Shown here one piece after another: positions 1 through 10,130 of a stretch of 64,000 bases of DNA. Position numbers and translations under genes: made by a program. This DNA comes from Ornithodoros turicata. Taxonomy: Eukaryota; Arthropoda; Arachnida; Ixodida; Argasidae. The notes below the pieces were generated by a model. That model was not told where the DNA came from. It ran no database searches and saw nothing but the letters and a program-made list of their open reading frames with translations. Within the stretch, counting starts at the first letter, position 1. Each line of letters begins with the position of its first letter. The stretch is taken from positions 87,358,668-87,422,667 of the forward strand of contig NC_088203.1 of assembly GCF_037126465.1 (NCBI RefSeq), given 5' to 3'.

Positions 1-142
1 CCGCATAGCAGCGACGCATTGGGATGGTGGAGTCGTCACACTAAGTGGTAAAGCGCCGAATTTCCTTGATGCTCTTGTTTCTTGGCGAACATCTTTTAGT
101 AACACGTTCTTAGGGTGATGCTGCCCACCATGCATGACTGTT

Positions 143-173
143 TAACACACACCCACACACACACACACACACA
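143..173. repeat. CA dinucleotide microsatellite
   Basis: An almost pure run of CA units, broken once by an extra C. No element boundary is visible around it, so it is a stand-alone simple repeat. Confidence 0.9.
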
Positions 174-704
174 AAACATACTTCAGTATTACGGGAAAGA
201 GGCTGTTTGCAAGTAATGAGCTGTGGGTGTTTCCCAATCGATGTCTTACTTGCTGCCAGTGCGGATGCTTCTGAACTCCGGTGTCGTCCACCTGCTGAAC
301 GACGCCTGAAGACATTTTCCCTGATGGTGTTCACTCTTGAGTGTGGTGACGTGTTTCTTATATAGGTTACGTTATCTGATAGTATGCCCGTAGGTTAATA
401 GTGTACTGCCCTTGGTCATTACATCGAATAGCCTCAACACCACGGCACTTTTTTTTTTGCTTTGGACGTGCATGCTCAAATGTACGCAGTGTCCCAGGGA
501 GACGAGTTCTGCGGTACAAGGCGAGGATCATGTTGTGGGTGTCAGTGGTAACTGTAGCGGAGCAAGAGGCCAGCGCCTCCAGATCCACTTTACTGTCGGT
601 CAAGATCGTCCAAGTGTCGGGTTAGGATCAGAATATCTTTCTCTTAACATCTATCATTCGTGACATATTCCATGCTAATGCCGCCGAAGTATACATATGC
701 TTCC
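174..704. other. Unassigned DNA
   Basis: Apart from a short T run near 450 I see no element boundary, inverted repeat or recognisable protein here. The open frames on either strand are under 85 codons and resemble nothing I know. Confidence 0.5.
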
Positions 705-925
705 CTCTGGTCCTTGAAACCCTTGAATACCCTGGAATTTCAAAATGCCATTTTCAAGGTCTCGATAACCCTGGATTTTTCCCACAGTCCTTGAAAACCC
801 TTGATTTTGCATCTTTTTCTTATTCTCATGGAGCTGCTAGTTCAAATTCCGCTTTTTCCAGAGTCAGAACTATAAGGGCGGCTTGAATTCTGAATTTGAC
901 CTCTTGAAACCCTTGAATTTTTTTT
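705..925. repeat. Degenerate CCTTGAAAACCC repeat cluster
   Basis: Variants of CCTTGAAACCCTTGAAT recur at about 711, 725, 755, 788 and 905, separated by T-rich filler. This is a degenerate short-motif array, possibly the subterminal region of a DNA element. No terminal inverted repeat could be fixed. Confidence 0.6.
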
Positions 926-1582
926 TTCTAGAATTCAATGGGAATGTGTATACAGCTTTACACGTCGGAGGAAGTTACATTTAAGCAACTAGCGGAGGTG
1001 CAACCACTCGAACCACCCATTCAGAAGGAATATGCCAGCTGTCCTCGGACAACAATCGGGCTCAGTCTTTAAAATTATGCTGTGTGTGTCCTTTGAACAC
1101 AGTTGACAACACCTTACATGTAAGTCTACCCTCAGTTTACAACACTACAGCGCACGGTGTTACGCTGTAGCAGCTGCTATCTCCGTCTTACGCACACGTG
1201 ATCGTCACGCTCGGCTGCGCGGCCTGCTTTATATCGTAGTCTATTACGTTCCATGTGTCAATGGAGACAGCTGCCATACTATCGTTTAAAGTACCTCCTC
1301 AGGAGACGGATCGATGACACTTGTCAACGCTCACAAATATTTTCGGAAAGCTGTCGTGCCCTTATACTCGAGAAGTGTGTGCAACGCAAAACAGAGACCG
1401 TCTCCGTATCTTTCGCTGGCCCACGTGGATAACCGCGTTTTCAGCACCGAAAAAGTTATTGGGCTCTGGATTGTGGGTCACCAAACTGGCCAATATACGC
1501 AGTTGTGCAGTTTTTGAAATCGTGCGACCTTCTGTTGCCCTCTGAAGTCTTTGTGTTACTCGGCAAACTGTCCTGAGGACTG
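926..1582. other. Unassigned DNA
   Basis: Mixed-composition sequence with no recognised repeat, RNA gene or protein domain. Open frames of up to 100 codons near 1314-1664 overlap each other on both strands and run into the MITE that follows, which argues against coding. Confidence 0.45.
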
Positions 1583-1870
1583 CACTCTCAGAAAAAAAGG
1601 GTGGAGCAATTACACCTTCTGGGAGGTAATAGTTGTCGCATATGTTGCGCCTAAACGGTTGCAAAGTTCTACCTGCTGCCTACGAATGATAGGGTTACGG
1701 CTTCTGACTCGGTGAGCGGAGGGAGGGAGGGGGGCTACGGCTTTTTGTAGCAATTTGGGTATATGATAATTACTTTTGTCCACCTTGTTACACCCTTTAT
1801 CAGAAGATATGTTGACCTAGGTGGTAACTATAGCAGTTACCACCTTTTCACACCCTTTTTTCTTAGAGTG
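1583..1870. mobile_element. C-type CACTCT MITE, uninterrupted copy
   Basis: A 288-bp element running from CACTCTCAGAAAAAAAGGGTG-like DNA to a complementary end ...TTCTTAGAGTG. The interior has GAATGATAGGGTTACGGCTTC and TTTTTGTAGCAATTTGG, also found in the B-type MITEs, so this type combines its own ends with a B-like core. A second copy at 55600-56146 has the same order of blocks but is split by an A-type MITE. Here the sequence across that site (GACCTAGGTGGTAACTATAG) is continuous and serves as the empty-site allele. Confidence 0.85.
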
Positions 1871-3260
1871 GGGGTATTTTGTCTACGGACTTTTGTACTA
1901 TTGCCTCGGTAACTGGACTCATTCATTAGTTGGCTTCTGCTTGTTTTTGTAGTGTCATTTGGACATCTTTGGGGTTGCGTTTGTTTTGTGTTTCACCCAT
2001 ACCCCGATTGACTTTTCTGATATTCAGCAGGACGTCGTGAGGGATTACGCACAAATTTTGTGCACACCTACATCAGCAAGACAAAATGGCGTACTCTTTT
2101 ATATAGGAATTTATTAATTTTGACACTGAGAGCAGCCCAGGTTAGTGTTACGCAAACTCCCACGGCACCCGTTTTCCGAGAAACAGCGCCTGCTGCGATT
2201 TCCGCGCACGCTGAGGAACCCTCTGGTGGACAATTAATGCACGGAACAACTATGTACCGTGCGTTCGGACATGTCGTATCGCAACGTAAGACCCCGAATT
2301 ATTATGCGTGGACATACCATGCGCCTGAGGTATAGGGTTGCAAACTTCCCTCATGAAAAATACCGGCTGAATCAATGCTGCGAGTCTCTCCATTGGAGGG
2401 GGGTCCGCGATGTTCTGGTCTTAGAATTTACTGTGATGACTTTTAATTTCACTAAATTAAACAAATTATTTTTAAAATTGAGCAAATAATTAATTACATA
2501 ATTTGATTCAATTAACCCTACACGAAACCCTAACGTCTGAACTGTCAGCCACGTCGACAAGAAAGACAAAGGAAAAAACGAAACCAGAAATAGTGGAGGT
2601 TTTAAATATAGAACACGCAGTCGATGACGTCACAGGGCGTGTCATCAGGGCTAACTGATTGCGTATAGGACGCAGAAGTTCGCCGGCTAATGATGGCAGG
2701 TGTGCCATCTGTTTGAGGGTTTACCGCGGGTTCCTTGGCGTTTTGTTCCAGTATACCAATAAGCTAAGAAAGAGAAGAAAAACAAGCAAACAAACAATTA
2801 GGTGGTAACAATTATAATTACGTGTAGGACGGCGATAACGAGGCATCCACAGGAAACCTCAGTCTCATATTTCGGCAACAGAGTTCGGATGTCTTCTGCC
2901 TTTTTCATGAAGGGTCCTTGCTGGTTTAGCGTTAACACGCAAGAACATTAAAGTTGTAACGAGAGGCGGAAGAAGAGACGGCGAAGGGGCCCCAAGCTCG
3001 TAATGTTGGGGGTGACATTGCGTCGCCGTTCAGGAATATGTCAGGGTTCACCACGGATTCCTCGGCAGTTGCCTTTTATTAGTTGCACGGCCGTTATCAT
3101 AACTGACCAGCGCTGCAGCCTTAGCAGGCTAAAGTGGACAGTCGTTAAACCGTTACTATTCATGATTTTGACATTTATATTATCGGTATTTGTTGAAAAT
3201 AATTTTTGGGGTATATCCGTAAATATAGCCGATTGCTTATTCTTTCGTGATATGCATATA
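1871..3260. other. Unassigned AT-rich DNA
   Basis: No repeat family, RNA gene or protein homology was recognised over about 1.4 kb. There is AT-rich sequence at 2440-2520. Open frames of up to 97 codons (2060-2335, 3003-3296) contain no family motif I know. Confidence 0.45.
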
Positions 3261-3700
3261 TACAGGGTGTTTCAGTTAAATCCCCGGGCTAAATAATTCG
3301 CGAACGGGTGTACCAATCGAATAACTTCTGTTTTTACGAGTATCTGTCCGACACCACCAACGAGCTGCGAGCCGTGTGAATGAATGGGAGGAGCTCATTA
3401 TTTAAATAAAACTTCAAATGAGTTCCGCGAAAAACATAACTTCTAAAGCAGGGCGCCGTCGGCATTAAAATGTGTACTACCCCTTTTGGGACCTTCAGTG
3501 GACACCTTTTGGAGAAAAATCTGCCACAGAAGCGGGTCATTTGTTGCAGTAATTAATTGGTTTCGGTTTACATATTTTTGTTGCGGCTGGTCGCGGCGAA
3601 TTGCAAAAGGACGCTCTTTCACTCCCTTATCCTCCAATGAATTACGTGTTCTTGAGCTTACTTCGCAACTTCCTTTAGGGCATTGTAACTTGTGGCGCCC
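3261..3700. mobile_element. CAGGGTGTTTC TIR element, truncated copy
   Basis: It begins TACAGGGTGTTTCAGTTAAA, like the complete copy at 31898-32366, but internal blocks run in the opposite orientation relative to that copy. The shared blocks include the region around CCCGGGCTAAATAATT, AACGGGTG and GTGTACTACCC. The opposite terminal repeat is missing: similarity stops after CTCCCTTATCCTCCAATGA, so the right end has been lost. Confidence 0.8.
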
Positions 3701-3994
3701 CAGGCTTTGAGAGAGACGATACTCTCGCTTTGACAACAGCTCGGCAAATTCATTGATTCATGATGGCCATTATAGTCATCATTCACCATCATATTGTGCA
3801 GAATGGTGTGATGTTGAATGGTGACATATTATGTAACGTGATGCTGAAGTTAATATCCAGCGATGGGTTATGAACTTGGTGACGTTGAAGTCGAATGACG
3901 GGTTATGGACGTTGGTAGGCTGCGAGGAAGATCCGCCATCGCCGGGGGGGGGGGTTCTGGGGTTTCCCCCTCCGAAACGGTACCTTTGGTAGTG
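3701..3994. other. Unassigned DNA with G tract
   Basis: Short imperfect GATG/GGTG-type repetition around 3780-3910, followed by a run of ten or more G near 3945. No coding or mobile-element signature was seen. Confidence 0.4.
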
Positions 3995-4195
3995 CACTTC
4001 TGAAAATGAACTTCACCACATAGCACGCTCCTAACCAACCCTCATCCCGAATGACATCGGTCATCGGTGATTTGCTGAAAACGGGCGTACGCCCCCCCCC
4101 CCCCCCGCCGTTTCATCAAATGAAGGGAGAGAACGTTGTCACTCGGGATGAGGGTTGGCTAGGAGCGTGCTATGCTGTGAAGCTCTGTTGGGACA
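3995..4195. mobile_element. A-type CACTCTTA MITE, shortened centre
   Basis: Starts CACTTCTGAAAATGAACTTC and ends in the complementary arm ...GTGCTATGCTGTGAAG. Both arms carry the A-type blocks (CACGCTCCTA, CCGAATGAC, GAAAACGG). The centre has collapsed onto a long C tract instead of the usual GGCGTACGCC stem, so the copy is about 200 bp rather than about 245. Confidence 0.85.
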
Positions 4196-4311
4196 GGGAA
4201 ACGAGGGGAAATCCTCCTCTCCCATCTAAAGTCCCCATGTAACCCCTCCCGAAATACTTTTCTGGACGCGTGTCCTCCACTGGCGTCAATAAAACGTGGG
4301 CTCGCAATCAG

Positions 4312-4397
4312 TACGGAGCAAACCAATCACCCCGAATGACATCGCTTTCTCCCCCTGACTTGTTGTGATGAAAACGGGGGGCGTTGTGACACTTACA
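4312..4397. mobile_element. A-type MITE left-arm fragment
   Basis: CCAATCACCCCGAATGACAT followed by a TTGTTG...GAAAACGGGG block and GTGACACTTAC matches the interior of an A-type arm. Neither terminus nor the opposite arm is present. Confidence 0.6.
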
Positions 4398-4459
4398 AGG
4401 GAGTATCCTGTGACTCCGATACCCGAGTCTCTTTTTGTGAGACTTACGCACCTACGTTA

Positions 4460-4757
4460 ATAGACCTCTACCCGAAAACGTCATCATGACGTTGGCAGAC
4501 AGACAAACAAAAACAAATCTGAAAGAGAGGGGCTGGGTTCCACGAAGGGACACTTGTTCGCTGCCTCCTATTGAAAGAAAAGTAGGATCGAAGGCAGGGA
4601 CTTTCAGGGACGATCATAATCCTATCAACACCGTGGCTTTCGGGCGCGACCTTGTTCGCCCCCCCCCCCTAGCTTCGAGCTTAGTTCAACTCTACCAAAT
4701 TGGTGGCGCTGTCGAACACTATGCCGTCATTTGTTTACAAACAGGGAGAGGTCTGTT
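4460..4757. mobile_element. AGACCTCT-ended DNA element
   Basis: About 298 bp, starting ATAGACCTCTACCCGAAAAC and ending GGGAGAGGTCTGT, so AGACCTCT is inverted at the two ends. A palindromic GTCATCATGAC lies next to one end and TTTGTTTACAAACAG near the other. A copy in the opposite orientation lies at 21440-21749, and a fragment at 50463-50586 has the same first 120 or so bases. No protein is encoded. Confidence 0.75.
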
Positions 4758-5503
4758 GTCACAAAAGTGGGCGTACGCCACCCGCTTTCCACAAATCAAA
4801 AGTGTGCAACGTTTTTTTTTCTCTCCCTAAAGCGTGTGTCACGTGGTGTTTTAAGAGCGTGCGAAATTCGACTTGGAAGGCCGTCATCATCGGTATGCGA
4901 CCCGCCAGGTGCGGGAGCATTGGGGGTACGCATATTAGCGTCGCAGATTCCCGGGGCGTACCACCCTAATGATGTCTCTTTTCTTTCGCTCACTCTTCCC
5001 TAATCATTTCCGCGCTCGCAATTTGGGCTTCCTTTCGAGCGCACCGCTCTGGCGGCCATTTTTTTCCGCTGGCAGAACGCGCAGCGGGATGACTTCTGAA
5101 TGAGAAGTACGCCCCGGCCTTAACCGCGGAATGATTTTGCTCTACGGTGTTTGTGATTTTTTGCTCGTCGGAGAGGGCGAAAGTGTCTCAAAATTTTACC
5201 TGGCAAGGGATGATTTGTGAAACGGGAGGAAATATTGTGCGGTTAAGGTTGTTACGAAAAAGGAGACCTTGGTTCTTACATCTAACGTCCAGTTACTCCT
5301 GACTCAGTGGCATACAGCGTTATCAGTGCCGTTGGACGTACAAGACAGCCATATTGAAGCGCGCACGAAAGCGCACTGCAGATATAAAAATGCACGTTGT
5401 GCACTACTCTCTGTAAATCATTCTTCAGACGCAGCCCATCTCTACTGGTTTCATAAGGTAACAGAGAGTTGTACCGAAGGACGGACGGGCAAACAAGGAG
5501 CTA
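4758..5503. other. Mixed DNA with MITE-like scraps
   Basis: Contains short pieces resembling MITE cores (GGGGTACGCATATTAGCG near 4923, GAAGTACGCCCCGG near 5104), but no terminus or paired arm. Nothing else was recognised. Confidence 0.35.
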
Positions 5504-5682
5504 CACTCTTAAAAAAATTAACTTCACCGCATAGCACGCTCCTATCCAACCATCATCTCGAATGATATCGTTATCTGCCCTGATTTGTTGAAAACGGGAG
5601 ACGTACGCCTTTTTTAACGATATCATTCGAGATTATGGTTGGCTAGGCGCGTGCTATGCGGTGAAGTTCACTTTTAAGACTG
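5504..5682. mobile_element. A-type MITE, internally deleted (duplicate unit 1)
   Basis: The left arm is complete through GAAAACGGGAGACGTACGCC. The right arm resumes at TTTTTTAACGATATCATTCG, so about 65 bp of the central stem is missing. The same deletion is present in the copy at 6120-6296, which marks the two as products of one duplication. Confidence 0.88.
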
Positions 5683-5849
5683 TAGTGCTAGCATCTAAAA
5701 GGATTCTTAGAAACAAGCTACATCCGGATAAAATACGCAATGTCATGCCAACTAATCTTGCAAAAGCATGTGATGGCTTCAGAAAAACCCTTCCTTATCG
5801 GAAAGGGCTGCAGAGGGGGTGCTGACACGTGCATTACGGAATACCAATA

Positions 5850-6117
5850 CACTATCAGAACAGAACTTCACCGCATAACACGTTGTCCGCCAACCATTGC
5901 CACGAATGATAGGGTTACTGCTTCTCATTGGAAGAGCGAGGGGGGCGTACGCCTTTTTGTAGCAATTTGGATATACGATAATTGCTAATAAATGCGTACG
6001 CCCCCCCCCTCTCTCTCTCTCTCTCTCTGTCTCTTAAAATTAGAAGCGATACCCCTATCATTCGTGGCAGTGGTTGGCGCACAATGTGCTATGCGGTGAA
6101 GTTCCGTTCTGAGAGTG
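5850..6117. mobile_element. B-type CACTCT MITE (unit 1)
   Basis: Starts CACTATCAGAACAGAACTTC and ends in complementary ...GTTCCGTTCTGAGAGTG. It differs from A-type by ACACGTTGTCCGCCAACCAT, GAATGATAGGGTTACTGCTT and TTTTTGTAGCAATTTGG. A C tract followed by about nine CT units sits in the right arm near 6001-6028. Confidence 0.88.
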
Positions 6118-6119
6118 CA

Positions 6120-6296
6120 CACTCTTAAAAATGAACTTCACCGCATAGCACGCTCCTAGCCAACCATTATCTCGAATGATATCGTTATCTGCCCTGATTT
6201 GTTGAAAACGGGAGACGTACGCCTTTTTTAACGATATCATTCGAGATTATGGTTGGCTAGGCGCGTGCTATGCGGTGAAGTTCACTTTTAAGACTG
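6120..6296. mobile_element. A-type MITE, internally deleted (duplicate unit 2)
   Basis: Same structure and same internal deletion as 5504-5682. It starts CACTCTTAAAAATGAACTTC and ends TTTTAAGACTG. Confidence 0.88.
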
Positions 6297-6463
6297 TAGT
6301 GCTAGCATCTAAAAGGATTCTTAGAAACAAGCTACATCCGGATAAAATACGCAATGTCATGCCAACTAATCTTGCAAAAGCATGTGATGGCTTCAGAAAA
6401 ACCCTTCCTTATCGGAAAGGGCTGCAGAGGGGGTGCTGACACGTGCATTACGGAATACCAATA

Positions 6464-6729
6464 CACTATCAGAACAGAACTTCACCGCATAACACGTTGT
6501 CCGCCAACCATTGCCACGAATGATAGGGTTACTGCTTCTCATTGGAAGAGCGAGGGGGGCGTACGCCTTTTTGTAGCAATTTGGATATACGATAATTGCT
6601 AATAAATGCGTACGCCCCCCCCCCCTCTCTCTCTCTCTCTGTCTCTTAAAATTAGAAGCGATACCCCTATCATTCGTGGCAGTGGTTGGCGCACAATGTG
6701 CTATGCGGTGAAGTTCCGTTCTGAGAGTG
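6464..6729. mobile_element. B-type CACTCT MITE (unit 2)
   Basis: Duplicate of 5850-6117, about 2 bp shorter because the C and CT tracts changed length. Its right end abuts the next A-type copy after only two bases. Confidence 0.88.
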
Positions 6730-6731
6730 CA

Positions 6732-6980
6732 CACTCTTAAAAATGAACTTCACCGCATAGCACGCTCCTAGCCAACCATTATCTCGAATGATATCGTTAT
6801 CTGCCCTGATTTGTTGAAAACGGGGGGCGTACGCCATTTCTGTGACACTTATGCTGTTCATAATTGTCACAGAAAAGGCGTACGCCCCCTGTTTTCAACA
6901 AATCAGGGTAGATAACGATATCATTCGAGATAATGGTTGGCTAGGAGCGTGCTATGCGGTGAAGTTCATTTTTAAGAGTG
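6732..6980. mobile_element. A-type MITE, full-length near-perfect palindrome
   Basis: 249 bp from CACTCTTAAAAATGAACTTC to GTTCATTTTTAAGAGTG. The arms pair almost throughout. Diagnostic blocks are GATATCGTTATCTG on the left, matched by CAGATAACGATATC-type sequence on the right, and GGCGTACGCC on both sides of a short TTATGCTGTTCATAA centre. A good reference copy for the family. Confidence 0.93.
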
Positions 6981-6988
6981 CAAGCCTA

Positions 6989-7225
6989 CACTCTTAAAAA
7001 TGAACTTCACCACATAGCACGCTCCTAGCCAACCACCATCCCGAATGACAACGTTCTCGCCCCTGATTTGTTGAAAACGGGAGGAGGAGCCTATTTTGTG
7101 CCGTGCATAATGGCACAAAATAGGCTCCTCCTCTCGTTTTCAACAAATCTAGGGCGAGAACGTTGTCATTCGGGGTGATGGTTGGCTAGGAGCGTGTTAT
7201 GTGGTGAAGTTCATTTTTAAGAGTG
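6989..7225. mobile_element. A-type MITE with variant stem
   Basis: 237 bp with the standard ends, but the stem carries GACAACGTTCTCGC in one arm and GCGAGAACGTTGTC in the other. The core is GGAGCCTATTTTGTGCC against GGCACAAAATAGGCTCC in place of GGCGTACGCC. The arms agree with each other rather than with neighbouring copies. Confidence 0.92.
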
Positions 7226-7240
7226 TAAGGCTCAACACTG

Positions 7241-7498
7241 CACTGTTAAAACAGAACTTCACCGCATGGCACGCTCCTAGCCAACCATAATCACGAATGA
7301 CAACGTTGTCTCCCTCGACTTGAAGAAAACGGGGGGGGGGGGGAACGTACGCCATTTTAGTGAGAATTCTGAACTGCATAATGCCACAAAAATAGCGTAC
7401 GCCTCCCGTTTTCAACAAATCAGGGCAGACAACGATATCATTTGAGACGATGGATGGCTAGGAGCGTGCTTGTGTGGTGAAGTTCATTTCTAGGAGTG
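7241..7498. mobile_element. A-type MITE with mismatched arms
   Basis: Starts CACTGTTAAAACAGAACTTC and ends GTTCATTTCTAGGAGTG. The left arm has GACAACGTTGTCTCC, while the right arm complements GATATCGTTGTCTGCC. The ends are also of different subtypes (CAGAAC against GTTCAT), which suggests a recombinant copy. Confidence 0.85.
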
Positions 7499-7504
7499 TA
7501 GCCG

Positions 7505-7600
7505 AACACCATTCCTAATCATATTGTTCTGGCTCATGGTTGGTTGAAAACAGGGGGAGTCGCCTGTCTTGGACATGCATAATATGCGCCCAATAGGTGC
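7505..7600. mobile_element. Diverged MITE remnant
   Basis: CCTAATCATATTGTTCTGG, GGTTGAAAACAGGGGGAGTC and CATGCATAATATGCGCCC follow the block order of an A-type arm and centre, but both termini have decayed. Confidence 0.4.
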
Positions 7601-9661
7601 CGAATATCCCAGCCTCGAACACTATACATAAGTATAATCCGCGAGCCGTTTCCACTGACGGTCACCCCCTTTGCTGTTGAATCGATAGCCTATTCCTCTC
7701 CATTTCTCGTCCTGTCGTGCTGTTCGACGGCGTATATTTTGCGGGGTTGGGGGAGAGGAGGACACGATCTGCAATGCCCGTCATTGCAGGCGCGATCTGT
7801 CATCTCACATTGTTGACAGAGGCTGACATCGTCACATTGCCGAGCTTGGATTTGACAGCTTCATCTGTCTTATCGTCTTCGTAGAGAGCATCCACATCAT
7901 GCGGTTCTGCGCACGTGGTGTCTACAAAAATTTTATTTTTGTTTGTAATGTTAGTTCAAAGAATGTAAAAATCGTTATAATGACTGCGAGCAAATATGTG
8001 CGCTTAATTCGGCTGGGAGATTGATAGGACTAGCGTCTTTGCTTCGGGAGAGGTTTACGACGATGTTCCCAAGAAAATGTAAAAGCAGAAGGGAAGAAAA
8101 GAGACATTTGTAGTGCCTTGCTGTTTTTCAGCAATAAGGAGAAACCAAAAACGAGTCCGTGTGGGGACGTTTTTTCTTCTTCTTTTTTTACTGATTGGGC
8201 GCAGGAAAACGTAAGGAGCTTACGTTGGGCTGAGGCAAACGACGCGTGGCCTAGGTATTTCTGTTTTCCTTTTTCCTTCCGTGAAGGAAATAAAGTTTCC
8301 TTCGTACTCTGAAGCTCAGGTTTCAAAAACCCTGAATATAGAGTTCGCGATCAGTGCGAACACCACGGGTGGCAAAAATACTTTAAACTACCATTTCTTT
8401 TTCTTTCTTCCTTTTTCTTCCTGTTGCGCCAAGCGACATTTGTATAAAAATACGGGGTTCGCCACGATAAAGTACCATATTTTCTCCGCTCTGAAAAAAA
8501 AAAAAAAATCGCGCGCGCTCTTGTTCTTGCAAGCAATCAAGGCCCCGGGTTGAGAGGAAACCCCACTGATTGTGCTTCATCGTATTTGTGATATGATTAT
8601 GATATGATATTTATGATGATATATATATTTATATATAAATCCTGAATAGCTGTGTTTACGCGTAACTAAAGAGTAAATGACAAGCCCGCGAGATAAGAAA
8701 AAAAGAATGACGCATGAAGCATGCTTCTAGCTTCTAACTGTGCTTACGTGAAGACGACAGAAGGTGACACACGGTTTGTATGTAAACGGGTGCAAGATGG
8801 CAGGAGTCGAGTGAACGCCGTTGACTCGAGGCGGCAGTTGTCAACCGCCATCTGCCATGTGAGCCGGACGAGACGACTTTGCGAGTCGTATCCGCTACGT
8901 CACTTCCTCCACGCCTGTCATCTCATGAAATAATGAGATGATGTGGGCTGGTTGGTCCAACATATCTGGTAAAAAAACTTTGTTGTCGTTCAGTGCTGTG
9001 TTCGTGTTGTCCTTTCTGCGTTCCCCGGCACAAGGGGATTTTAAAGTTTTTTACCTGTCATTTCCCCCCTCAAGAAGCAATATGGCGGAGGCAAGGCCTT
9101 CTCGCTTAGTTTCAAACCAGCGCACATAAATTTGGAATAAATGACAGCATGCACAAATTTTATGCTACGTATCATCCTGAAAATGAACATCGCATAGCAG
9201 CTTGATTCCAAACGCCAGAAAAACGAAGGGATATTCCAAAACGTCGAACAACAAGTGAAAGAAGTATAGGGAACAGAACAGAAGAGCTCCGGTTGTATAA
9301 ATTAGCGTATATTATGCGAGGACTAATCGGAGATCGAAAACATTTTTTGCACAAGCGGCATGTGACGTGAAAGCACACATTTCGCGGCTGGATAACGTTT
9401 TACCGTCTCATCGTCAAATGTTTGTCGGCGGGCTTAAGCAGGTGGCGCTTCTATAAGATAAGTAGCTTATTTGTCGCCTGAAGTGTACTGTGCTTCCAGT
9501 CGCGCCTCAGGTTCCTGCATCTAAGTCGGTGTCGTAAGCATATCCTCGTGACGTTGCGGTAGTTCATAGTTACGTCACGGGCGAACCAGGAGTGGATGTG
9601 GACGTGCCGTTCATTTAAACTATGCGCCTTTTTCGATTAAATCTTGCACGTGGCATATCCG
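7601..9661. other. Unassigned DNA
   Basis: About 2 kb without an assignable element. It has a poly-A run near 8495-8508, an AT-rich stretch of TATGATAT/TATATA at 8590-8640, and a short MITE-end scrap (AAAATGAACATCGCATAGC) near 9180. A 98-codon frame at 8030-8326 and overlapping frames on the other strand carry no motif I recognise. Confidence 0.4.
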
Positions 9662-9893
9662 CGACTCTTAAAACAGAACTTCACCTCGTAGCACGCTCCT
9701 AGCCAACCGTCATCCCGAATGACGTCGTACTCGCCCCCGATTTCTTGAAAACCCGGTTTTGTGACACTTATGCAGCAATGTTAGTTGTTCCAAAATGGCG
9801 TATGCCCCGTTGTTTGTACAGCCAGGAGCGATAACGGTGTCATTCTGTGCAACGATTGGCCTTCAACGTGCTATGTGATGAAACTCTTAAAAC
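9662..9893. mobile_element. Diverged A-type MITE
   Basis: Starts GACTCTTAAAACAGAACTTC. The right arm reads AACGTGCTATGTGATGAAACTCTTAAAAC, so the last block is rearranged. The interior keeps CCGAATGACGTCG, TTTTGTGACACTTATG and a decayed GGCGTATGCC. It abuts a SINE on its right side. Confidence 0.75.
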
Positions 9894-10130
9894 CAGCTCG
9901 CGTGGCTCAGTGGTTAGCGTGCTGGCCATGTCACGTTGAGACTGGGGGGGTACCCGGGTTCGAAACCCGGTGCCGGCTGTGCTGTCTGGGGCTTTTACCT
10001 GTGTCTTCCTCAGACACCTTCAGACATATGTCGGCCCAGGACGCACACTCCCCCAGGGCGTACGTCAGTCGTGACGTTGCCCACCTCTGTGAGGCCGACA
10101 ACGGCGAGGCCTTTCACCATCACCAGTTCA
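9894..10130 (+). mobile_element. tRNA-derived SINE, family S1
   Basis: The head has a polymerase III A-box-like GTGGCTCAGTGGTTAGCGTG and a B box GGGTTCGAAACCC. The body contains GTCGGCCCAGGACGCACAC and GTCAGTCGTGACGTTGCCC and ends CGAGGCCTTTCACCATCACC. The layout resembles tick Ruka-type SINEs from memory. A minus-strand copy lies at 17085-17292. Confidence 0.85.

Larger units (their letters stand above)
5521..6748. repeat. Recent 614-bp tandem duplication bounded by MITEs
   Basis: Two consecutive units (about 5521-6134 and 6135-6748) read almost identically. Each holds a deleted A-type MITE, about 165 bp of unique spacer (with GTGATGGCTTCAGAAAAACC) and a B-type MITE. Visible differences are a few substitutions and a length change in the C/CT tract of the B copy. 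Both junctions lie in A-type left arms, so unequal crossing-over between MITEs is the simplest origin. Identical 82-codon frames at 5740-5988 and 6354-6602 only reflect this duplication. Confidence 0.93.

Noticed and set aside
5740..6602. Two identical 82-codon frames that might look like a conserved small gene
   Set aside because: They are the same frame copied by the 614-bp tandem duplication, and half of each lies in a B-type MITE.
4000..7500. CRISPR-like array of spaced repeats
   Set aside because: The repeated units are 180-270-bp palindromic MITEs with transposon tips, not short direct repeats with uniform spacers.
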